Origin: Chlamydiota bacterium
Lineage (GTDB): Bacteria > Chlamydiota > Chlamydiia > Chlamydiales > JAJFMK01
Assembly: GCA_021772215.1 (NCBI GenBank)
Contig: JAJFMK010000123.1
Location: 1 to 9,316, forward strand
Length of the DNA stretch: 9,316 nucleotides
Direction of reading: 5' to 3'
The notes under the pieces are model-generated. The model was given only the letters and a program-made list of their open reading frames with translations. It was not told the DNA's origin and ran no database searches. A program made the position numbers and the translations under genes. Numbering within the stretch: the first letter of the stretch is position 1; each line of letters starts with the position of its first letter. Shown in pieces: positions 1-5,941 of this stretch.

Positions 1-141
1 ACTCCAGATGAGGTGTACTGGGGAGCCCAGGGAGGGGGTACCCCCTCCCCGGGCCTCTGGCCCACCAACCCACAAACTAGAGGCGAACCAGTTCTCCTAA
101 AGAAAAGAGGAAAACCTGTCTTGACAATGGGGTGCACTTAA
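1..141 (+). CDS. C-terminal end of an IS3-type (rve/DDE integrase) transposase, 5' part outside the window
   Basis: The frame is open from base 1 and ends at TAA 139-141, giving 46 residues that begin TPDEVYWGAQGG and end LTMGCT. The TP-x-EVYWG element is what typically closes the integrase core of IS3-family OrfB transposases, just after the 'H..LG..TP..VY' region. The final basic stretch (KKRGKP) also fits such a tail. A Gly/Pro-rich insertion in the middle is encoded by a GC-rich palindrome, which is unusual for the family. The catalytic DDE residues would lie upstream and are not visible, so I cannot say whether the element is intact. A second frame (from base 2) is also open for about 35 codons but shows no recognisable motif. 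The family assignment rests on one short motif and is moderately sure. Confidence 0.55.
   Translation, partial: TPDEVYWGAQGGGTPSPGLWPTNPQTRGEPVLLKKRGKPVLTMGCT
23..57. repeat. GC-rich palindrome/hairpin inside the transposase tail
   Basis: Bases 30-49 form a perfect 20-base palindrome centred on GGTACC. After one mismatch (29/50) the pairing continues with 25-28 against 51-54, and, allowing one bulge at 55, with 23-24 against 56-57. Folded as RNA it would be a very stable stem. It is translated in frame as Gly/Pro-rich residues of the transposase. No U-run follows, so it is not a standard intrinsic terminator. It could damp translation or read-through of the element; that role is only a guess. 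Confidence 0.6.
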
Positions 142-144
142 ATC

Positions 145-522
145 ATGGGTTTGCAGTTCGAAAACCTAGTCTGCAATAATGCTACATCTCTTTGTCGAAC
201 ACTAGGTTTATCTGAGGATGAAGTTGTTTGGTCAGGTCCCTATTTTCAAGCCCCAGCAGCTCGTCGGAAAGGTTGTCAGATCGATTACCTTATCCAAAGC
301 AAATATCGAGTGTTGTATATCTGTGAGGTTAAATTTTCCGAACGAGAAGTTCCCTATAGCGTAATAAAATAACTGAACGAAAAATCTAAGCGATTAAAAA
401 TACCTCGAGGTTTTTCACTACGACACGTCTTGATTCACGTAAACGGCGTATCTGAAAAGCTTGAATATGATGAATTTTTCTCTAACATCATAGATTTCCG
501 CGAGTTTCTCAAGGGACCATAG
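145..522 (+). pseudogene. Remnant of an ATPase with C-terminal PD-(D/E)XK-like domain; 5' truncated and interrupted by a stop
   Basis: The readable fragment starts MGLQFENLV and carries GCQIDYLIQ (Asp47) followed by YICEVKF (Glu61, Lys63). This D...ExK pattern belongs to the restriction-endonuclease-like domain at the C-terminus of the AAA/archaeal-type ATPases of the DUF234 class, in which MGLQFENLV is an internal sequence, not a start. Translation stops at TAA 370-372, but the same frame continues at once with LNEKSKRLKIPRGF, HVLIHVNGVSEK and IIDFREFLKGP up to TAG 520-522, which is the expected remainder of the domain. So there are two lesions: the N-terminal ATPase part is gone, replaced by the insertion-sequence end, and one nonsense codon (possibly GAA to TAA) splits the rest. 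The 75-residue piece could still be translated but should not be functional. Base composition is AT-rich like the following oxygenase gene. Confidence 0.75.
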
Positions 523-590
523 AGAAAAACGTAGAAATCGAAATTCTGTTAAAACCCCTCATAAGAAAGAGGCATCTCAAAATTGGTAAA

Positions 591-619
591 TTGGGTTATC
601 CTAGCTCCTAACCTAATAT
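591..619 (+). promoter_or_regulatory. Predicted sigma70-type promoter for the oxygenase gene
   Basis: A -35 box TTGGGT (591-596), a 17-base spacer and a -10 box TAATAT (614-619) lie upstream of the oxygenase gene. Transcription would start near 626, leaving a leader of about 109 bases before the ATG at 735. The leader contains a six-codon open frame (ATG 648 to TAG 666-668) with only a weak ribosome site. Confidence 0.5.
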
Positions 620-734
620 TTAGTATTTAACAACAAGAAGACAGCCAATGTCCACAACTATTCGTTAGAACATAATTCTGGACACAACCCGTTTTACTGT
701 GATTGAGCGAACAAAAAAAAGAGAGAGCAACCCT

Positions 735-1886
735 ATGTTTCCAGTTTCATCTTCACAAAATCCTTTCACAAATGGTGAGCCGTCACCAAGCAACCAAGAC
801 CAAAGCGTGGATAAAACCAAAACGCTAGTAGAGCAATCGAGAGCAAGGGCTTTAAGTGCACATACCGGCCAACTATACCGCGACCCCATTTCAGGAAGAT
901 TGACATACCCATTCCCCGCCCTGTTAGGGGGCAATGGCAATAACTTTCCCATACTCAACCTCGGCAGTCTTGAAAGCGAAATTCTATCAACTGATCCTCA
1001 AGTTCAGAAAAAGGCCCGTTCGGACTTCAAAGAAATCATGAAAAACGTTGGCTTTTTTTACCTGTCAGATCACGGTATCGATGCCTCACTTTTTAATGAT
1101 TTTATTGAAGTTACCGAAGAATTTTTCAAACAACCCGAAGAAACTCTTATGACTATGCAAAAACCTATTTCAGGAGGATTTGCTAGAGGCTTTACACCAG
1201 TGGAAGGTGAAAGCACGGCGAAAGCAATTAACGCTGGTAACTATGGGGATTTATGTATGAAATATACCATGGGAATGGAGGATAATTTTTTTCCAGACGA
1301 AAGATTTGAAAATACATGGAGAACCTATTACGAAAAAATCAGTAATACCGCCCGAAGAGTTTTGAAACTCATTGGGGCAACATTAAATCTTGATCGCCAT
1401 GAATCCTGGGAGCGCCTATTGGATGGGAATCCTCTTCTACGACATCTCAACTATCCCGATACTCCAATAGAGAGGTGCTCTGACAAGTGCGAAGTGCCCC
1501 GAATGGCTCCACATCACGACATTGGCTTAATTACACTCCTCTACCAGACCCCTTGTCCCAATGGTTTTTCCAGTTTACAAGCAAAAATCGGCAGCGAATT
1601 CAGAGATATCCCTGCAATTGATGGAGTTTTGGTTGTCAATTTCGGGGAGGTACTGAGTTTTCTAACTAATGGAGAAATCAAAGCGACCACGCACAGAGTG
1701 GTTGCCCCTCCTGCATCCTCACGCGAAGGAAGTAGCCGCACAACATCTATCTGCTTCTTCGATCCCAAACCAGACTTCCCAGTAATGTCGCTGAAAGATA
1801 GTATGATCCCAGGGTCTGAGGTAAAACCCTTCAGTAAATGGGTTGCGGAAACACTTGAACGATTTTCTTCTTTAAATCAAAGATAG
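735..1886 (+). CDS. Fe(II)/2-oxoglutarate-dependent oxygenase, deacetoxycephalosporin C synthase (expandase)-like
   Basis: A 383-residue member of the isopenicillin N synthase superfamily. The iron ligands are visible as H260-x-D262 (in RMAPHHD) and H320 (in TTHRV). R335 in GSSRTTS is in the position of the 2-oxoglutarate-binding arginine. Many segments match, from memory, Streptomyces deacetoxycephalosporin C synthase: GFFYLSDHGI, the RGFTPVEGESTA stretch, NYGDLCMKYTMG..DNFFP, QTPCPNGFSSLQA and FFDPKPDF. The equivalent of one penicillin-binding arginine of that enzyme is kept (R236) but the second appears to be Leu238, so the substrate may differ. The first ~70 residues are an extra Ser/Gln-rich extension lacking in the Streptomyces enzyme. 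ATG 735 is preferred over an in-frame GTG at 699, which has no ribosome site; AGAGAG lies a little upstream of 735. No partner biosynthesis gene is in view. Its 3' end overlaps the convergent gene by 15 bases. AT-rich composition suggests transfer. Confidence 0.85.
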   Translation: MFPVSSSQNPFTNGEPSPSNQDQSVDKTKTLVEQSRARALSAHTGQLYRDPISGRLTYPFPALLGGNGNNFPILNLGSLESEILSTDPQVQKKARSDFKEIMKNVGFFYLSDHGIDASLFNDFIEVTEEFFKQPEETLMTMQKPISGGFARGFTPVEGESTAKAINAGNYGDLCMKYTMGMEDNFFPDERFENTWRTYYEKISNTARRVLKLIGATLNLDRHESWERLLDGNPLLRHLNYPDTPIERCSDKCEVPRMAPHHDIGLITLLYQTPCPNGFSSLQAKIGSEFRDIPAIDGVLVVNFGEVLSFLTNGEIKATTHRVVAPPASSREGSSRTTSICFFDPKPDFPVMSLKDSMIPGSEVKPFSKWVAETLERFSSLNQR

Positions 1887-2492
1887 AGACACCCAGTGAT
1901 TTGGCGCCTCAGATGTGAGCTTTAGCGGCTCCTCGTCAGCTTGATGGATGACGGCATTGAAGCCGAGACGCTTAAACTCCTGAGGGTCAAAATGATAGAG
2001 TGCGTGGGAAGGGATGAAGATCTGGATCAGGTCTTTGTTCTTTGAAACTTTAAAGTCGTGAGGGTTGGCGAGATCATGGCTCTCATCTCCGCGGAAGCGG
2101 GTGATCTCTTTGCCGAAGAGGCCGTGAATTGGCTCCGGGGTGAAGAGAAAGTGGTGACAAAAGGGGGTGATGATGTGGGAACTCTTTTGATCGCGGGTAT
2201 CGAAAAAGAGCTCGATGCAGTCACCACGCTTGGGATTTTGCGGATCGATCTCAAATCTCTTTTTCGGATAGCTCACTGCGATGTAGAGCCCATCAACACT
2301 CCAGCCGATGTATAGATTGTGGCGAGGTGAATTCTCAAAGGGCAGCGGCAGGTGATGTTTCTCTTTTAAAGGAAAGTCCTTTGCCCCGTTAACCTCAAAG
2401 CGCATGGCAAAATAGGGGTGGGGCGAAAGATCCGCCCCATAGAGATTGACGAAGGTGGGCTCCTCAGACTCGCGTTTAGAGAAGCGCCTCAT
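1872..2492 (-). CDS. Conserved protein with CBM9/DOMON-like core, function unknown
   Basis: 206 residues, last gene of the minus-strand operon. Residues about 57-105 read as a beta-sandwich signature: NLYIGWSVDGLYIAVSY followed by RGDCIELFFDTRD. This is the pattern of carbohydrate-binding module 9-like and DOMON domains, in which an aromatic-x-Asp-x-LY strand is followed by GD.iEl.iDt. A second conserved-looking block is FCHHFLFTPEP (111-121). No signal peptide is visible and the N-terminus is basic (MRRFSKRESEE), so the protein is probably cytoplasmic or exported by another route. The start ATG at 2492 lies inside the preceding gene (17-base overlap), behind GAGG six bases upstream. A longer frame from 2561 has no support. 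Fold-level resemblance is my reading; ligand and role are unknown. Confidence 0.7.
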   Translation of the reverse strand: MRRFSKRESEEPTFVNLYGADLSPHPYFAMRFEVNGAKDFPLKEKHHLPLPFENSPRHNLYIGWSVDGLYIAVSYPKKRFEIDPQNPKRGDCIELFFDTRDQKSSHIITPFCHHFLFTPEPIHGLFGKEITRFRGDESHDLANPHDFKVSKNKDLIQIFIPSHALYHFDPQEFKRLGFNAVIHQADEEPLKLTSEAPNHWVSLSLI

Positions 2493-4725
2493 CGTTTTCC
2501 TCGCTCTGCCTTGTAATTTCGTCGGTAATACCTTCAATTTGTAGGGCGCCCTTCGCCTCAATCTGCCCCAACAGAGTTTCCAAAAGCTCCTGCTTCATCT
2601 GGCCAGCAATTTTTAAGCTAGCGCGATCAGTTAGCTCTTTAAACTCTAACGCATCGCCCTTATCGGTCAAAGCTGTTAGAAGAAAGAAGTTTGAGGCGCC
2701 ATTTTTCAAAAACTGCACCTCAGAGGATTGGTTTGGCTCCATCGAGAGAAGTTCTTCGAAAGGAAGCGGCGCCGACTGACTGTTCCACTCCTCCATACGC
2801 GCCACAAGCTTAAACTGATCTTGAACTGGTGAGTTATCCTCATCCTTTACAAGATAGCCAAAAGCATTTCTGTCGCTGTCGAGCTTCTCTTTTGCTTGCT
2901 CCATAGCGCTTAGCATACGGTAGCAGGCGACGAGATCGGGTGTGATTGCCTCTTTGTGAGCTTTTTGCACCTTAAGCATCTTAGAGCGGAAGAGCTCTTT
3001 GAGTTGATCCTCTTTCTCTCCCAAGCCCGTTAAACGGTTGGCGAGAAGCTTGTCAATCTGTCCATCACGGCGGCTCTCGTCAAAAGTGGCTACCTCGAAG
3101 GCGTCAGGGGAAGAGAGAACACGAAGACGATAAGAGTCTCCTTCAGTGAAATGGGTAATCTCTGAACCGACCTCCGCATTTTTGATTTTTACGACCAGCT
3201 CCGGATCCTCGACAAATGAAGGGTACCCTCCATCGGCGTAGAGGTTAAAGCTCACTTTCTGCATCGGAGCTTGGGCAAGCGCCTCACGAGCCCACTCGGG
3301 ATGCTCGGCCACAACCTCTTTTCGGCTAAACTGATCGACACGTTCATGTACAGCTTCACTTAATTTGTCTAGGCTGGCGAGACGTGCCTCTTCGCTGCTG
3401 TTGTCAGCTATGCCGAGCTCGGGAAACCGGCTCTGCAGAGTTTTGAAGTTCTCCTCATCGAGCTGCCAGCTCCAGAGCCTCTTTAATCCAACCCGGCCAT
3501 AAAGTTGTTTTGAATCGACATGCGCCATCTCCAACTCTAAACGTTTTAGAGCAAGCTCCGGGCAGCTATCTACCACGTCACTTTTGAAACTCATCTCAAG
3601 AGGATTTATCAGCTCGGAGCTCTCTCCTTGGGCCACCTCTTCGAGGTAGGTTTCGAGCTGACAAAACTCTCTAAATTGGGATATCTGCAGTGCCTTTGGC
3701 AGCTGGTAGCAGACCACTTCAGCCACCTTCGCTCTTTTTGCTGCGATGGCATCTAGTGTCTCTTGATCGACAAAGGCGGCGGCGCCCACATCGCTGAAGA
3801 GTTTACGAAAGAGCAGAACGCGCTGCCAAAATTTCGCGGCGCCATTGAGATCAAGTCCCAAATTACGAAGCTGCTGCTGCATATAGCTGCCGGGAGAGTC
3901 AAACGCAAAGTCGGGGTTATTTTTCTGTAAGTTGAAGGTCTCTTGGGACCGTTTCGAGAGGTCAGCGATCGCTTCATCTCTTGTCACGACGTAGCCCCTC
4001 TCTTCAGCAACCTCGGAGAGGTTAAAGATCAACTGAGCAAAAAGGCGCACAAAGTCGCGACCAAACCAGTCGGAGAGTGTATGGTAGCCAAAGAGGGAGA
4101 GATCCTCTTGGCGCAAACGCTGGTCCACAGGAATTTTTTGCTGCTGCATCTGATAGACAAGGACACGCTTAGTGAGAACCTGAGGAAAGGCTCTCTCCGC
4201 TAAGTAGAGATCTTTTTTGGCCTCATAGAGCTCCATGGTGGAATTAAAGTCACCCCGTTTGTAGGTGGCATAAGCGTCACGAAGCTGTGGCGCAAACTCG
4301 TTCCAGACCTGTGTCGTCGTCAGATAGTCCACTTCATGGTGTCGATAAGGAGTAAAGCGTCGCTCTTTGGCGAACTGGACACGCCACTCTTGTGAAAAGC
4401 CAGTGATCAGATCTCCAACAACAACGTCGGCAAGGCCTGATGCTAAAAAGTCATTTTGGATCACCCCATCGTTTAAGAAGTTGGGGCCGATAAAGGCACC
4501 AAGGGCCGCGCTGTCATGCTGGTCAGTAGCAATAAAGTTGGCAAATTTCTCCAGTTCAGAGCGTTTTACCTCCTCTCCCCCATAGGTGACAAAGGCCACC
4601 TCATCGACAGATCCGTTCATCTGGCCGATCGGGCTGTAGGTTCCAAAGAAGGAAAACGAGATCACAATGATCACTGTGATGACAACAAAGATATATTTTT
4701 GATAGCGGTGCATGAACTGCAGCAT
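2476..4725 (-). CDS. Large SurA/PpiD-like envelope protein with N-terminal membrane anchor
   Basis: 749 residues. The N-terminus MLQFMHRYQKYIFVVITVII is a positively charged segment followed by a hydrophobic stretch (about residues 11-28), as in the signal anchor of PpiD. It is followed by DEVAFVTYGGEEVKRSELEKF (residues 41-61), matching the 'VA.VNG..I...E' opening of SurA_N chaperone domains. The rest is long, helical, charged and soluble. I do not see a clear parvulin isomerase signature, so it is best regarded as a periplasmic folding factor or chaperone of the PpiD/SurA type that may lack isomerase activity. The start at 4725 has AAGAGG seven bases upstream. It lies 36 bases after hemD in the same operon and overlaps the next gene by 17 bases. 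Confidence 0.7.
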   Translation of the reverse strand: MLQFMHRYQKYIFVVITVIIVISFSFFGTYSPIGQMNGSVDEVAFVTYGGEEVKRSELEKFANFIATDQHDSAALGAFIGPNFLNDGVIQNDFLASGLADVVVGDLITGFSQEWRVQFAKERRFTPYRHHEVDYLTTTQVWNEFAPQLRDAYATYKRGDFNSTMELYEAKKDLYLAERAFPQVLTKRVLVYQMQQQKIPVDQRLRQEDLSLFGYHTLSDWFGRDFVRLFAQLIFNLSEVAEERGYVVTRDEAIADLSKRSQETFNLQKNNPDFAFDSPGSYMQQQLRNLGLDLNGAAKFWQRVLLFRKLFSDVGAAAFVDQETLDAIAAKRAKVAEVVCYQLPKALQISQFREFCQLETYLEEVAQGESSELINPLEMSFKSDVVDSCPELALKRLELEMAHVDSKQLYGRVGLKRLWSWQLDEENFKTLQSRFPELGIADNSSEEARLASLDKLSEAVHERVDQFSRKEVVAEHPEWAREALAQAPMQKVSFNLYADGGYPSFVEDPELVVKIKNAEVGSEITHFTEGDSYRLRVLSSPDAFEVATFDESRRDGQIDKLLANRLTGLGEKEDQLKELFRSKMLKVQKAHKEAITPDLVACYRMLSAMEQAKEKLDSDRNAFGYLVKDEDNSPVQDQFKLVARMEEWNSQSAPLPFEELLSMEPNQSSEVQFLKNGASNFFLLTALTDKGDALEFKELTDRASLKIAGQMKQELLETLLGQIEAKGALQIEGITDEITRQSEENDEALL
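2499..2502 (-). promoter_or_regulatory. Ribosome binding site for the CBM9-like gene
   Basis: GAGG (within GAGGAAAA) ends six bases before the ATG at 2492, inside the last codons of the preceding gene. It decides this start over the longer frame from 2561. Confidence 0.6.
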
Positions 4726-4732
4726 AAAAGAA

Positions 4733-4738
4733 CCTCTT
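4733..4738 (-). promoter_or_regulatory. Ribosome binding site for the SurA/PpiD-like gene
   Basis: AAGAGG seven bases before the ATG at 4725, in the only true gap of the operon (4726-4761). Confidence 0.65.
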
Positions 4739-4761
4739 AAGAATGGTAAATTAGTGAAATT

Positions 4762-5328
4762 TTAACCTATTTGGCGCTCAAGTGCAAGGGATGTGACCTC
4801 TCCGATCGCCCGAAATTTCAGGTGCTGGGGAGGTTTAGGGACTCTTTTAAAAAAAACATTAACAGTTGAGGGGCTTGTGAAGTAGACCTCGTCGACTCTC
4901 TCAAGATCGGGAAGGGGCGTCAGCCTCTCCTCGACATCATAGAGGGGCAGCTCAATCAAAGGAATCTGCGCCTCATCACAAAATTTTTTAATCACCCCTC
5001 TGGCCCGCGCTGAGCGAGGCCAAAAAAGGGACTCAGGTCGAATCTTTTCCAAAAGGGCCACTACACCCTCTTGCGTCTCATCTTCTGCAACATATTGAGC
5101 GTTAAAGCCTAGTCGCTTCGCCGCCGCAAAGGTTTTTCTCCCCACAGCGATGAGCGGCTCTTGTGGCACCACCTGCATCAACTCTAGAGCAGTTTGACTA
5201 GTAAAAAGAAGGTGGGAAGTTTTAGAAAGCGACTCTTCCCAATCAACTGGCAGAGGTTTGATCTGAATCAGGGGGCAGTGGATCATCCCCTCTTGGGCCC
5301 TAAGCCCGACATGTAAGATTTTCGGCAT
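4762..5328 (-). CDS. hemD: Uroporphyrinogen-III synthase
   Basis: HemD closes and rearranges hydroxymethylbilane to uroporphyrinogen III, the step after HemC in heme synthesis. The protein shows the features of this weakly conserved family: LLFTSQTALELM (40-51), IAVGRKTFAAAKRLGF (60-75), a WPRSARARG element (103-111), and the C-terminal VYFTSPSTVNVFF (148-160) followed by AIGEVTSLALE (174-184). At 188 residues it is shorter than the usual ~240-260, yet both lobes are represented. The start MPKILHV at 5328 is chosen because the family fold begins there. An upstream TTG frame from 5379 merely covers hemC. The start lies 29 bases inside hemC with only a poor ribosome site, so translation probably depends on ribosomes finishing hemC. 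Position next to hemC supports the call. Confidence 0.85.
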   Translation of the reverse strand: MPKILHVGLRAQEGMIHCPLIQIKPLPVDWEESLSKTSHLLFTSQTALELMQVVPQEPLIAVGRKTFAAAKRLGFNAQYVAEDETQEGVVALLEKIRPESLFWPRSARARGVIKKFCDEAQIPLIELPLYDVEERLTPLPDLERVDEVYFTSPSTVNVFFKRVPKPPQHLKFRAIGEVTSLALERQIG

Positions 5329-5941
5329 CGATTTGTGAAAAGAGTTCCAACATCTCCTGATCTCCCTCTCGAATAACAATGGCGAGCTGTCCTTGGAGAG
5401 GAGTCGTCTCGCCAGGGAGATAGAGGCGATTTAGTTTAGTTAAGCCGAGGCGAACAAGAGCTGCTTCGGCGATCACGACAGCGTCGAGATCACTTTCAAG
5501 CCTGGCGAGGCGCTCTTCGATAGTGCCGCGCAGATCAATAAAGGTGAGCCCCTCTTTCAGTTGTGACACCTGCTCTTCGCGCCTTTTCGATGAGGTGCCG
5601 ACCAGCTGGATCTCTTCTAGAGATTTATGCAAAACGAGGGCGTCGCGCGAATCTTGCCCTTCTGTTAAGGCGGCTATCATCAACCCTTCTGGCAAAGGCT
5701 CGGGGAGATCCTTAGCCGAGTGAATCGCAGCGTCAATTTCCCCGTCAAGAAGCGCTCTATCAATCTCTCGGGTAAAGAAGTCTGTTTTATCTAAATCGCG
5801 CAGCGAAGTGGTGCGGTCGAGGTCTCCTCGTGAGTGAAAAAAGCGGGTCTCAAACTGCTGTCCCATCAGCTCATAAACCTCTTTAACCTGAGCTCTTGAA
5901 AGAGGGGAGGAGCGCGCCCCGACTTTAACGCAGGACCGCAT
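5300..5941 (-). CDS. hemC: Porphobilinogen deaminase (hydroxymethylbilane synthase), domains 1-2 only
   Basis: HemC condenses four porphobilinogens to hydroxymethylbilane. Recognisable elements are KVGARSSPLSRAQ (6-18), the catalytic AAIHSAKDLP with Asp78, VGTSSKRREEQ (114-124) with paired arginines, and DLRGTIEERLARL (136-148). The chain ends at residue 213, just after the LPGETTPLQGQLAI region. The family is normally about 310 residues, and its third domain bears the GGC cysteine that holds the dipyrromethane cofactor. That domain is absent, and the downstream frame is plainly hemD, so this is not a simple frameshift. The remaining cysteines are Cys4 and Cys211. I recall that HemC in Chlamydia is also short, so this may be a lineage trait. 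The start overlaps radA by 17 bases and has AGGAGG six bases upstream. Confidence 0.9.
   Translation of the reverse strand: MRSCVKVGARSSPLSRAQVKEVYELMGQQFETRFFHSRGDLDRTTSLRDLDKTDFFTREIDRALLDGEIDAAIHSAKDLPEPLPEGLMIAALTEGQDSRDALVLHKSLEEIQLVGTSSKRREEQVSQLKEGLTFIDLRGTIEERLARLESDLDAVVIAEAALVRLGLTKLNRLYLPGETTPLQGQLAIVIREGDQEMLELFSQIDAENLTCRA

Larger units (their letters stand above)
1..145 (+). mobile_element. Right end of an insertion sequence (probable IS3 family)
   Basis: The transposase tail reaches within three bases of sequence belonging to a different gene (the ATPase remnant), so the element must end at about 139-146. The last bases, read on the other strand, start near TTTAAGTGCACCCC, a plausible terminal inverted repeat. 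Its partner is outside the window, so the exact border and any target duplication cannot be fixed here. Confidence 0.4.

Noticed and set aside
551..574. CCTC...GAGG stem after the pseudogene as a terminator
   Set aside because: Stem of only four pairs and no T-run.
648..668. Six-codon open frame in the oxygenase leader as a regulatory leader peptide
   Set aside because: Weak ribosome site and no attenuator structure nearby; likely chance.
699..734. GTG start at 699 for the oxygenase, adding 12 residues
   Set aside because: No ribosome site before 699 and the added residues are Lys/Arg-rich low-complexity sequence; ATG 735 is better placed.
665..958. Minus-strand frame opposite the oxygenase start
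   Set aside because: Shadow of the oxygenase gene; no motif in the translation.
2027..2315. Overlapping open frames on both strands inside the CBM9-like gene
   Set aside because: Other-frame shadows of a gene with recognisable conserved motifs.
2493..2561. Upstream extension of the CBM9-like protein
   Set aside because: Runs through the coding end of the chaperone-like gene; the ATG at 2492 has its own ribosome site.
5300..5328. Frameshift explaining the missing HemC domain 3
   Set aside because: No other frame downstream encodes domain 3; hemD begins immediately.
5329..5379. TTG start for hemD at 5379
   Set aside because: The extension is hemC read in another frame and does not resemble HemD.
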